DNA from: Desulfuromusa sp.
GTDB lineage: Bacteria; Desulfobacterota; Desulfuromonadia; Desulfuromonadales; Geopsychrobacteraceae
Direction: 5' to 3'
DNA length: 33,411 nt
Assembly (NCBI GenBank): GCA_029933365.1
Contig: JAOZOH010000023.1
Span: forward strand, 1-33,411
In this document: positions 7,561-15,711 of the stretch, piece by piece
How the letters are laid out: the number at the start of each line of letters is the position of its first letter
How positions within the stretch are numbered: the first letter of the stretch is position 1
The notes under the pieces: model-generated
Told to the model about the DNA's origin: nothing
Database searches by the model: none
Seen by the model: the letters and a program-made list of their open reading frames with translations, nothing else
Program-made: the position numbers and the translations under genes

Positions 7561-9645
7561 TTAAGCAGCCACGACGGCATCCTGCACTTCACTCTGAGTC
7601 ACACGCCGATTGAGTACAAAAATTCCAATTAATACGACTAACCCAGCCAGATGTACTAACCAGATTGTCGGCCACAGTAAAGCTGCCGCAGCCCCTAATG
7701 TCAGTAAGCGAAATAAAAGATTCAGCTTATTCTCCATGTATCCCTCGATCCCCGCCGCAAAAGCATAAAGACCAAACAAGGCAAAAAAGAAAATCATAAA
7801 TACTTGATCCCAGGAACCTCCAACTAAGGGAGTATAAGCAAACAGGAGGGGAACAACATAAAGACCTTTAGCAACCTTCCAGGATTGAATCCCGGTTTCC
7901 ATAGGTTTGGTACCGGCAATTGCAGCTCCAGTAAATGCGGCAAGGGCGACGGGAGGAGTCACATTGGAATCTTGACTCAACCAGAATACGATCAAATGCG
8001 CCGATAGCAGACCATACATCAGCACCTGTTCACTCAACATCGATTCACGTACCGCACTGATCAAATCAATCGGCACTGCATCAATAACAGCGCGTGCTGC
8101 AGCATAATTCATCGGATTACCGATTTCCGCCAGATGCTCCGGTGCGGCAAGCATAAAAATTGCTTTTGCAGTTTCGGTCACTTGACCGTTAACCAAAGCC
8201 TCAACCAACAGGCCATCAGAGATAAGACCATGCAGAGCTGGAGCAGACAGAGTTCCAAGGACGATATAAGCCGCAGTAACCGGCAGTCCCATACCAAGGA
8301 CCAGTGATGCCAGAGCAACCAGAACAATTGCTATCACCATACTGTGACCCGCCCACTGGGTAATCATTAGTGAGAAGGTATTGCCGATTCCTGCAGTAGC
8401 AATAACATTAACAATAAGACCAACAGCGCAAAGCAATATGGCAGTCATCACCATATTTTTCGCTCCCATCGCCATCGCCTCAATAATTGCCTTCAGTCCC
8501 ATTTTATTCGGACTGAACCAGGATGAAACCACGACAGCAACGATACTTATTCCAGCCGCATAAGTAGGGGTAAAACCATAAATCAGTAATGCGATGAGAA
8601 CACCAATCGGTGCCAGAAAAACAATTCCACCCTTTTTAAAAACCTCAACAGCAGAAACTTTTTCTTCATCAAGTGCCGTAACAAAACTGCGTTTGGCCTC
8701 AATCCTGACAAAGAACGCCACTGTTGCAAAATAGAGAATGGCCGGGAGAATACTGACCAGCACGATGGTGTTATAGGAAATTTGGGTATAGGTTGCCATG
8801 ATGAAAGCGCCCGCACCCATAATTGGTGGCATCAACTGGCCACCAGTCGAGGCCGCGGCCTCAGTACCTGCGGCAAATTTAGCAGGGAATCCAGCTTTTT
8901 TCATTAATGGAATGGTGATAACCCCAGTAGAGGCGGTATTAGCAACAGCGGAACCGGAAATAGTCCCCATCAACCCGGAAGCCATGACCGCAACCAATCC
9001 TGGCCCCCCCACCATTCTTCCAGCTACAGCACGCGCCAGGTCAATGACAAACTCTCCGGCACCAGAACGGAGAAGAAATGCCCCGAACAAAATAAACATA
9101 AAAACATAGGTAGAGGAAATTCGTGCAATGGTTCCAAACAGCGCATCGTCCCCATAGATACTACGAAATAAAATTGTTTCAGCACTTAACCCTGCGAATT
9201 TAAAAACTCCGGGAACCAGCGGTCCCCACCAGCCAATGTATGTAAGGGCTATAATAATCAATACCGGAATGAACCAACCCGCCACCCGTCGGGTAAATTC
9301 CAGAGCACAGAGAATCAAAATAGTCCCCATAACCCATTCGGCCATCGACAGACTCACGCCACGCGCATAAATGGCATCTTCCATACCAATCATGTAAACA
9401 GCTGACCCCGCGGCTAACAGTCCCAAAAAAATATCGGAAACACGCCACACAACTGAACCATCTTTTTTGAAGGGATAAACCAGTGCCGCAAGCAGAGCAA
9501 ACCCGGCAAAGTGCAGCGCATTCTGCCAAAGGGTCGGCAGCACAGCCACGACATTGAACCAGATGTGCATCACAGAAATGCAAACACCAAGAACCAACAA
9601 AATCATTGTATAAAGTGGATGGGCATCAGTTTCGGGGGATGTCAT
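7561..9645 (-). CDS. TRAP transporter fused permease (4TM + 12TM), TAXI type
   Basis: This is the inner-membrane part of a tripartite ATP-independent periplasmic transporter, driven by an ion gradient. At 694 residues it is a fusion of the small (DctQ-like) and large (DctM-like) subunits, the form usually paired with TAXI receptors. It is hydrophobic throughout. Residues ~1-150 give the first group of membrane segments, and the large subunit follows with glycine-rich core stretches such as GLMGTISGSAVANTAS and VLGMGLPVTAAYIV. GGAGAA lies 8 nt before the ATG. The receptor gene lies upstream, separated by a terminator hairpin. The substrate is not readable; TAXI systems are linked to dicarboxylates and amino acids in other organisms. 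Confidence 0.93.
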   Translation of the reverse strand: MTSPETDAHPLYTMILLVLGVCISVMHIWFNVVAVLPTLWQNALHFAGFALLAALVYPFKKDGSVVWRVSDIFLGLLAAGSAVYMIGMEDAIYARGVSLSMAEWVMGTILILCALEFTRRVAGWFIPVLIIIALTYIGWWGPLVPGVFKFAGLSAETILFRSIYGDDALFGTIARISSTYVFMFILFGAFLLRSGAGEFVIDLARAVAGRMVGGPGLVAVMASGLMGTISGSAVANTASTGVITIPLMKKAGFPAKFAAGTEAAASTGGQLMPPIMGAGAFIMATYTQISYNTIVLVSILPAILYFATVAFFVRIEAKRSFVTALDEEKVSAVEVFKKGGIVFLAPIGVLIALLIYGFTPTYAAGISIVAVVVSSWFSPNKMGLKAIIEAMAMGAKNMVMTAILLCAVGLIVNVIATAGIGNTFSLMITQWAGHSMVIAIVLVALASLVLGMGLPVTAAYIVLGTLSAPALHGLISDGLLVEALVNGQVTETAKAIFMLAAPEHLAEIGNPMNYAAARAVIDAVPIDLISAVRESMLSEQVLMYGLLSAHLIVFWLSQDSNVTPPVALAAFTGAAIAGTKPMETGIQSWKVAKGLYVVPLLFAYTPLVGGSWDQVFMIFFFALFGLYAFAAGIEGYMENKLNLLFRLLTLGAAAALLWPTIWLVHLAGLVVLIGIFVLNRRVTQSEVQDAVVAA

Positions 9646-9663
9646 GTCAACAATTCTCCAGGT

Positions 9664-9697
9664 AAAAAAAGACGGCCACCCCTATCGGAGTGGCCGT
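9664..9697 (-). terminator. Terminator/attenuator between TAXI receptor and permease
   Basis: On the minus strand ACGGCCAC (9697-9690) pairs with GTGGCCGT (9679-9672) and is followed by seven T (9670-9664). It stands directly between the receptor stop codon and the permease start. Partial termination would yield more receptor than permease, a common need in binding-protein-dependent uptake. Confidence 0.85.
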
Positions 9698-9709
9698 TGA
9701 AACAACTAC

Positions 9710-10741
9710 TTAGTTAGCAATCAGATGAGCAGGAATCTTGATTCCAACTTCTTTGTAATACTTTGCGGCACCCGGATGCAGAGGCATTGGCAAACCAGCA
9801 ATCGCACTTTCAATCGACATAGCTTTGGTTGCACCGTGAATCGCATTCAAAAACGGCAGGTTTTCGTAAACCGTTTTTGTTATCTGATAAACAGCATCTT
9901 CATCCACATCCGCACGAGCAGCAAGGAAGTTTGGCTGAGCAATCGTGTTGATATCCTTTTTCTGACCTGGATAGGTCCCGGCAGCAATAACTTTACGGGT
10001 CCATAGATTGCGGCCACCATCAGCCTGTTTCATTTGCTCATCGGTAAAATCAAGAACAGTAATCTTATCAGCACCCATGGCTGCCATAGCTTTGGTCACA
10101 GCACTGACAGGAGCACCAGCAGGGGTTCCCATACCGCCAACCTGACCATTCTGCAAGGCATCAGCAGACGGACCATAACCAACGTGTACCAATTTATAGT
10201 CTTTAGCGATATCCACACCCAGATTAGCCAGCAGCACAGTATTAGAACCAAGGGTTCCAGAGTTCTTTTTACCCATAGCCATTGCCTGCCCTTTCATACC
10301 AACCAGATCAGCAACGGTACCGGTCTTGGCGAACTTTTTCAAAACGGTAAAATGCTCAACATTCTGCCAGAGCATACTGACAGCGCGCAGCTCTTTCTGG
10401 GGGCCGGCACTGGCAATTGGCCCCGTACCATTCCAGGCATAGGAGCCATAAAGACCCTGCAGAATAGCAAACTGAACTTCGTCATCGCGCAGCAACTTAA
10501 CGTTCTCACCGGAACCAGCTGAGTTGATTGCGGACATCCCAATTTTTTGTTTTGGCTGCAACTTAACTTTAACTACAGTTGAAAGCGCAACACCGACCGG
10601 ATAATAGGTTCCGCCAGTTGATGCGGTAGCAAGTAGATAGTTACGCTCTTTAGGTGCAGCCTGCACGGTAGCAACAGAGCTGAAAACAAAAGCTACGACA
10701 ACAAAAAACATGATGTTCTTGAACCTTCTTACAACTGACAT
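9710..10741 (-). CDS. TAXI-family TRAP transporter solute receptor
   Basis: This is the periplasmic solute-binding subunit of the TRAP transporter encoded next to it. The 343-residue protein starts with a clear Sec signal peptide (hydrophobic core ~10-24, cleavage probably after VQA or VQAA at 28/29). The mature part opens with YLLATASTGGTYYPVG, the TAXI signature region, and keeps the family segments NSAGSGENVKLL and a QFAILQG strand. A strong AAGGAGG lies 6-7 nt upstream of the ATG. Transcription very likely starts at the sigma-54 promoter about 62 bp upstream. The receptor is first in the operon, ahead of a terminator that should favour its expression. Confidence 0.94.
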   Translation of the reverse strand: MSVVRRFKNIMFFVVVAFVFSSVATVQAAPKERNYLLATASTGGTYYPVGVALSTVVKVKLQPKQKIGMSAINSAGSGENVKLLRDDEVQFAILQGLYGSYAWNGTGPIASAGPQKELRAVSMLWQNVEHFTVLKKFAKTGTVADLVGMKGQAMAMGKKNSGTLGSNTVLLANLGVDIAKDYKLVHVGYGPSADALQNGQVGGMGTPAGAPVSAVTKAMAAMGADKITVLDFTDEQMKQADGGRNLWTRKVIAAGTYPGQKKDINTIAQPNFLAARADVDEDAVYQITKTVYENLPFLNAIHGATKAMSIESAIAGLPMPLHPGAAKYYKEVGIKIPAHLIAN

Positions 10742-10802
10742 TTTTTACCTCCTTAGTTTCAGGGTTGATGATAGTTTTTCTTCCATTTGGGTACTTAGAT
10801 AA

Positions 10803-10818
10803 CGCAAGGGATGTGCCA
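10803..10818 (-). promoter_or_regulatory. Sigma-54 (-24/-12) promoter of the TAXI receptor gene
   Basis: Read on the minus strand the sequence is TGGCAC-ATCCC-TTGCG, an exact match to the RpoN consensus TGGCAC-N5-TTGC. The -24 GG and -12 GC dinucleotides are correctly spaced. The predicted start is near 10793, leaving a leader of about 50 nt. A sigma-54 activator gene lies immediately upstream. Confidence 0.93.
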
Positions 10819-10880
10819 GAGTTGATTATAGCGGAAAAATGGGGAATTTCTCCCTGATAGCAGAAAATATAAGCATTATA

Positions 10881-10918
10881 TTGCCGGCCTGAAAGAGGCC
10901 TCGGCAAGATCTTGCCGA
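10881..10918. promoter_or_regulatory. Upstream activating dyads for the sigma-54 activator
   Basis: TCGGCAAGATCTTGCCGA (10901-10918) is a perfect 18-bp palindrome. A further TTGCCG half-site at 10881-10886 forms a second inverted repeat with CGGCAA at 10902-10907, giving three TTGCCG half-sites in all. They sit about 90-125 bp upstream of the predicted sigma-54 start, the usual distance for enhancer-binding proteins. No T-run follows, so a terminator for the regulator gene is less likely. That DctD binds here is inference. Confidence 0.7.
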
Positions 10919-10952
10919 AAAGTGCCCAGATGAAGTCTAAAACAGGATATGT

Positions 10953-12323
10953 CTAAACAAAATTCTTCCGTTCCAGATTATATCGAGCCATTTTTTCATT
11001 CAGGGTACGGCGAGGCAAATCCAGAGCATTCATCACCGCCTGAACGTCCCCCTTATGTCGTAGCAAAGTTTGTTCAAGAAGCAGACGCTCGTAATTACGC
11101 ATCAGGTTCTGCAACGAGGAACTCTCCCGGGTTGAAATATCCTGGTTCGGATGACGGAGAACAGATGCCAGCCGCTGATCTTTGGGTACCGATGAAAGAA
11201 CATACCGCTCAGCAATATTTTTGAGTTCACGAACATTACCGGGCCAATCATGATTCATCAACAACCCGATATCCGCATCCAGAAGGGAACTTTCCGGGCG
11301 ATTATAATTTGCCGCCGCCTGTACAACGAAATAATCAAACAGGAGCAAGATATCTTCTTCACGCTCGCGCAATGGTGGCACTCGGAGTTCAACAACATTG
11401 ATGCGATAGTAGAGATCCTCGCGAAAAGTTCCAGCTGCACATTTCGTGAGGAGATCCTTGTTGGTGGCACTGATCAGTCTAATATCAATGGGTTGTGCTT
11501 CATTACTGCCAATCCTGACCACTTCGCGCTCTTGCAATGCCCGCAGCACTTTAACTTGCAAAGGTAGCGGCATAGTTCCTATCTCATCAAGAAAAAGAAC
11601 CCCCCCCTGTGCGTATTCAAAACGTCCTATCCGCAGCCGGTCAGCGCCGGTAAAAGCCCCCCGTTCATGGCCGAACAGTTCACTTTCAAAAAGGTTCTCT
11701 GGCACCGCCCCGCAGTTGACAGCTACATACTTACCCTCTTTTCGCGCACCAAATTCATGCAGACAACGGGCAACCACCTCCTTACCTGTCCCGGTTTCCC
11801 CCTGGATTAAAACTGGGGCGTCGGTATCAGCGACATCTAGAATTTCTTCACGCAAGCAACGAATTCCAGCACTGTTACCGATCAATCGTTGTTCAATACC
11901 GGCAACTCCAGATAAACGACGGCGCAGTTCACGATTTTCCATAACCAAGCGGCGTTTTTCACCAGCACGCTGAACAACATCAAGCAAGTGTTCGGGCTCA
12001 AATGGTTTTTCGATAAAATCATACGCTCCCTTCTGCATTGCATCGACGGCCATCTGCACATCACCATGAGCAGTCAATAAGACAACCGGTATATCGGGAT
12101 CAAGATTATGCAGACGAGAAAGAAACACCATCCCGTCCATCTTCGGCATCCTGATATCACTGACAACAACACCATCAAATTCACTGGTCAGCTGATTCAA
12201 GGCAGTTGGCGCATCAGGAAAACTCTTGATCCCATAGCCAGAGAGCTCCAGCCACTGAGCTGTCGCAGCACGCATTTCGGCATCATCATCAACCAGATAG
12301 ACTTGATTGTGGCCATCTGTCAT
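10953..12323 (-). CDS. Sigma-54-dependent response regulator, DctD-like
   Basis: This is an NtrC-class activator of 456 residues. The receiver (1-120) has Asp56 in VVSDIRMP, Thr84 and Lys106. The AAA+ domain has Walker A GETGTGKE (175-182), the sigma-54 contact loop GAFTGA (222-227) and Walker B GGVLFLDEIG. A C-terminal Fis-type helix-turn-helix follows (DVQAVMNALDLPRRTLNEKM). The start codon overlaps the kinase stop (ATGA), so the two are translationally coupled. It lies just upstream of a perfect -24/-12 promoter and enhancer-like dyads in front of the TAXI TRAP genes, which are its probable target. It is DctD-like because of its DctB-type partner, not because the ligand is known. The Walker B region contains a run of eight G codon bases. 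Confidence 0.94.
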   Translation of the reverse strand: MTDGHNQVYLVDDDAEMRAATAQWLELSGYGIKSFPDAPTALNQLTSEFDGVVVSDIRMPKMDGMVFLSRLHNLDPDIPVVLLTAHGDVQMAVDAMQKGAYDFIEKPFEPEHLLDVVQRAGEKRRLVMENRELRRRLSGVAGIEQRLIGNSAGIRCLREEILDVADTDAPVLIQGETGTGKEVVARCLHEFGARKEGKYVAVNCGAVPENLFESELFGHERGAFTGADRLRIGRFEYAQGGVLFLDEIGTMPLPLQVKVLRALQEREVVRIGSNEAQPIDIRLISATNKDLLTKCAAGTFREDLYYRINVVELRVPPLREREEDILLLFDYFVVQAAANYNRPESSLLDADIGLLMNHDWPGNVRELKNIAERYVLSSVPKDQRLASVLRHPNQDISTRESSSLQNLMRNYERLLLEQTLLRHKGDVQAVMNALDLPRRTLNEKMARYNLERKNFV

Positions 12324-14110
12324 CTTTTTTCTCCATTTCCCTGGTTTGTGAGCGGCAGTCTGACAATCAACCGCGCTCCGCCAGCCGGTAAATTCTGCGC
12401 CCGAATTGTCCCCCCCAAATCAGTCACGATACGGTAGGAAATTGATAACCCAAGACCCAGACCTTCCCCAACTTCTTTGGTGGTAAAAAATGGCGTAAAA
12501 AGCTCATTGAGATCATCTTCAGAAATCCCGCTACCGCTATCACTGATAGAAATTTCAACCTCTTGTTGATCGACCGAAATTGCAATCCACAAATCCCTCT
12601 GTGAGCAATTCTGCATCGCATCGACAGCATTGCGCAGCAAGTTAACCAGAACCTGTTTTATCCGTCCACGACCGCCACTCAAAATCAGCGGAGTTTCCGG
12701 CACATCCTTATGTAGAGAAACTTTAAATTCAGTGAACAGGGGAGCGACCATTGCCAACGCTTCATCCAGGCAATCCTGCAACAGGACCTGTTCTTTTAAT
12801 TTTGGAGTTTGGTGGGCAAATGTTTTCAACTGAGCAGTAATCGAAGCCATATGTTCAGTCATTCGGGTCACTGCGGCCAGGGTCTCCTGAACTTTCCCTG
12901 TTTCCTTCCGTTCAAGCAATAGACGACCACTCGCTGCATGGGTACGGATGGCAGCAATCGGCTGATTTAATTCATGAACAATTCCAGCAGCCATATGTCC
13001 AAGCGCTGCCAATTTTCCGGTTTGTACCAGTTCCACCTGAGTCTCACGTAAAGCTCTTTCAGTACGACTACGCTCTGTAATTTCCTCCTGTAACCGCAGA
13101 TTCATCTCTTGAATTGCTTCAGCTTCACGCGCCGTACGCCGGGAAATCTGCTTCTGCCGCCGTTCTCTAGAATACATACCCAGTGCCAGAATCAACAACG
13201 CCAGCACTGTTCCAATGGCTGCCACAGCTTGAGCTCTCTCTCGCACTGGAGCAAGGGGAATAACATGATGCAGTTGCCCATTCAAGCTAGTCAGAGGACG
13301 AGATAATAACAGATAAAGAGCATTCTCAAATCTGATGATTTTCTGCCCTGCAGCTAAAGTTTCAACCGTTTTAAAAGGTAAGAGCTCCAACGTTTGATCC
13401 CCATACTGACGTCCAGCGAGGATCAGCGTTCTTTGTGCTTCAGATAATGGCGTCAGGGTTCGATATTTCCAATCATTGCGGCTGGAAAGAAACAGAACGC
13501 CATTGCTATCACTCACCAGAACTGTTTCTCCCCCTTCACGCCAACCATCCTGGAGTGGAGTCAGATCAACTTTGACCACAGTCGCTCCAAGAAACCGTGC
13601 ATCTTGCACGACAGGATAAGACATGAAATACCCGGGTCGACCAGTCGTGACACCTATGGCAAAAAACTCTCCTCGCTGACCCGCTTTTGCATCGGTAAAA
13701 TAGGGTCTGAATCCATAGTCTTTCCCGACAAAGCTTAAAGGTTCCTGCCAATTACTTGATGCCTGGGTATTGCCAATGGAATTCATGATATAGAGCGCTT
13801 CCGAACCAGCTTCAGAATTCAATGATTCCAGATAACTATTAACCAAATCGATATTAAATGAGGATTTGAGCAGAATTTGCACATCAAGATTTTGGGAGAG
13901 AACATATGGGAGATAGGCATAACGACTCAACGCTTCACGCAACGTTCCAGCATACAGCGTCAGTCTCTCTTCACCGACTTTAATCCGTTTATCCAGGGCA
14001 TCGGCATAAGCCCAGCGGGTTGCCTGCCAAACCAGACCTGCTGCCATAAAGATACCGAGAAGAAGCATCCATTTAGAAATTTTTCTTTGATAAAAACGCT
14101 TAATCGACAA
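12320..14110 (-). CDS. DctB-like membrane sensor histidine kinase
   Basis: This kinase senses a periplasmic ligand and should phosphorylate the regulator encoded after it. It has a first membrane helix (~14-32), a periplasmic region of ~260 residues of the DctB double-PAS type (with YGFRPYFTDAKAG and GRPGYFMSYPVV), a second helix (~293-313) and a coiled-coil linker. The HisKA box is HMAAGIVHELNQPIAAIRTH (His ~379), and the HELNQP form is typical of DctB. A complete HATPase follows (NLLRNAVDAM, SDSGSGI, GEGLGLGLSIS). I start at TTG 14110, with AGGTGG 8 nt before it, for 596 residues; the TTG at 14137 lacks a ribosome site. The gene overlaps the regulator by 4 bp. Linkage to a TAXI system suggests the sensed ligand is the transporter substrate. 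Confidence 0.92.
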   Translation of the reverse strand: MSIKRFYQRKISKWMLLLGIFMAAGLVWQATRWAYADALDKRIKVGEERLTLYAGTLREALSRYAYLPYVLSQNLDVQILLKSSFNIDLVNSYLESLNSEAGSEALYIMNSIGNTQASSNWQEPLSFVGKDYGFRPYFTDAKAGQRGEFFAIGVTTGRPGYFMSYPVVQDARFLGATVVKVDLTPLQDGWREGGETVLVSDSNGVLFLSSRNDWKYRTLTPLSEAQRTLILAGRQYGDQTLELLPFKTVETLAAGQKIIRFENALYLLLSRPLTSLNGQLHHVIPLAPVRERAQAVAAIGTVLALLILALGMYSRERRQKQISRRTAREAEAIQEMNLRLQEEITERSRTERALRETQVELVQTGKLAALGHMAAGIVHELNQPIAAIRTHAASGRLLLERKETGKVQETLAAVTRMTEHMASITAQLKTFAHQTPKLKEQVLLQDCLDEALAMVAPLFTEFKVSLHKDVPETPLILSGGRGRIKQVLVNLLRNAVDAMQNCSQRDLWIAISVDQQEVEISISDSGSGISEDDLNELFTPFFTTKEVGEGLGLGLSISYRIVTDLGGTIRAQNLPAGGARLIVRLPLTNQGNGEKR

Positions 14111-14164
14111 GATATAAAATCCACCTAAAGTAAACAAGTTACTGAATAACCAACAACTCGACTT

Positions 14165-15358
14165 TTACTGTTTGACACTTATAACAAATTTTAAATATCG
14201 CCCCTCTGGAAAACTGACCGAACAGGGAAAATCCTCCGGCTGCCCACTGGTAAAGATCGTCTTCAGCATATCCCCGGTTTGCAATGCCCCGCGCCGCAAT
14301 TCTTTCAAATAATCATCCAGTGATACTTTTTGATGATTGGAGGAACTCATCAACAAACCACCTGGTTCTAATAATGGCAGAGTTGCAGCGACCAGTTTAG
14401 AGGTTCCACCATGGGTGGAAAAGCGGCTTTTCTTTGTCGTTGAGAATGACGGGGGATCAAACAAGATAATATCGAAGCGACGCTGTTGAGTCTGCATTTT
14501 GCTCAACTCAGCAAAAACGTCACCAACAACAAATTCATGCTGTTTTGGATTAATCCGATTAATAGAAAAGTTCTCCCGTGCGACATCCAGATATTTTGCA
14601 GAAACATCAATACTGGTCACCTTTTTGGCACCACCAGCTGCGGCAGCCACAGAAAAAGCACCGGTAAATGCAAATAAATTAAGGACTCGTTTTCCGGCAA
14701 CCCGGGACATCAGTTCTTGACGGTTTCGCCGTTGATCAGGGAAAAGTCCGGTATTCAGCCCTTCTCGCAAATCGACGTGATAATTCAATCCATTTTCTTT
14801 CACCTGCAATGGGACTGGAGCACCGCTCCCGGCAATTAAACAACTATATTCCTTGGTTCGTTTTTTTGCTTCCAGGGCCCGAGTTTCCTGAGGTCTCAGT
14901 TTGCGATAAATCCCCCGAGATTGAAAAACCTGATGTAAAGCGGCGGTCAGTGGTTCAAGGTATGCGTCCCAGGCGGGAGTATATAATTGCAACATCAGAT
15001 AGTCAGCATAACAATCAACGGTCACTCCTGGTAATCCGTCACCTTCGCCATTGAGCCAGCGAAAAGCATCCGTTTCATCGAGTTGAGCGTGTTGACGCAG
15101 TTGCTTCGCCTGCATGAGTTTCTTTTCCAACCACCCTTTGGTCAACTGAATTTTGTCAGGTGCAAGGATGCGAGCCACAATTCTATCTGCAGGATCATAC
15201 AGTGCAGTGGCTAAATAGCTTTGGTTCTCATCGACTAACGATATTAAATCCCCAATTTTTCCAGCTGGCCACTGCTTCGTAAAGCGGTCGGCGATAATCC
15301 ATGGATGACCCAGTTTCAACATCCGGATCGTTTCTGGACCAACTCGACATTTTTGCAT
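14165..15358 (-). CDS. RlmI-type 23S rRNA (cytosine-5-)-methyltransferase
   Basis: This is a class I SAM-dependent RNA methyltransferase of 397 residues, like E. coli RlmI, which makes m5C1962 in 23S rRNA. An N-terminal PUA domain (1-70: VGPETIRMLKLGHPWIIADR) is followed by the YccW/RlmI middle domain with FRWLNGEGDGLPGVTVD. The Rossmann domain has motif I NLFAFTGAFSVAAAAGG, the acidic SIDVS and the catalytic DPPSF. AAGGAAG lies before the ATG at 15358. The assignment to position C1962 rests on the family; related enzymes may modify other bases. The DctB-like gene starts about 55 bp downstream, so they could share a transcript. Confidence 0.9.
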   Translation of the reverse strand: MQKCRVGPETIRMLKLGHPWIIADRFTKQWPAGKIGDLISLVDENQSYLATALYDPADRIVARILAPDKIQLTKGWLEKKLMQAKQLRQHAQLDETDAFRWLNGEGDGLPGVTVDCYADYLMLQLYTPAWDAYLEPLTAALHQVFQSRGIYRKLRPQETRALEAKKRTKEYSCLIAGSGAPVPLQVKENGLNYHVDLREGLNTGLFPDQRRNRQELMSRVAGKRVLNLFAFTGAFSVAAAAGGAKKVTSIDVSAKYLDVARENFSINRINPKQHEFVVGDVFAELSKMQTQQRRFDIILFDPPSFSTTKKSRFSTHGGTSKLVAATLPLLEPGGLLMSSSNHQKVSLDDYLKELRRGALQTGDMLKTIFTSGQPEDFPCSVSFPEGRYLKFVISVKQ

Positions 15359-15455
15359 AGCACTTCCTTAATTCCTATGAGAACTGATTAGATGGGGATG
15401 AATTGTAACTGAGTAACAGCAACACGCCAAGTAGCAGTTTTAAAATAGTGGCAAT

Positions 15456-15619
15456 AGCAACCTGTCTGACTATCTGGGCTGAAGCGTAAATTTGGCTGTT
15501 TGTGATCAAATTTTGGCTCATTTGAGAGTAATAGCCACGGCTATTGGTCGAAAAGGAGCTGAAATCTGAGCCATACAGACGAATTTACAGCCAGTTCATT
15601 GATAGTCAGACAGATTGCT
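15456..15619. repeat. 164-bp palindromic element with 19-bp terminal inverted repeats
   Basis: Within the 353-bp gap between rlmI and the next gene, 15456-15474 and 15601-15619 are 19-bp inverted repeats with one mismatch (AGCAACCTGTCTGACTATC at the left). The centre is AATAGCCACGGCTATT (15530-15545), a near-perfect palindrome whose midpoint (15537.5) is exactly that of the outer repeats. The intervening arms also align (GTAAATTTGGCTG against CAGCCAGT...-type blocks on the other side). The whole is a large imperfect hairpin without a reading frame, like a MITE or other dispersed palindromic repeat. Confidence 0.85.
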
Positions 15620-15652
15620 AAATTACAGCAAAAATACCGATTCAGTAATATA

Positions 15653-15683
15653 TTCACAAAATATTACAGTTAAATGCTATAAT
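15653..15683 (+). promoter_or_regulatory. Possible sigma-70 promoter of the methyltransferase gene
   Basis: TATAAT at 15678-15683 is a perfect -10 element 28 bp before the start codon. TTCACA at 15653-15658 is a fair -35, but the spacing of 19 bp is long. The promoter lies just beyond the 164-bp palindrome. Confidence 0.5.
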
Positions 15684-15711
15684 GGAAACGGTATTCTTAG
15701 GAGGACACTGA

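Noticed and set aside
11600..11607. Run of eight C in the DctD-like gene as a phase-variation tract
   Set aside because: It encodes the Gly-Gly of the conserved GGVLFLDE Walker B segment, so it is explained by protein constraint and is shorter than the nine-G tract at 33318.
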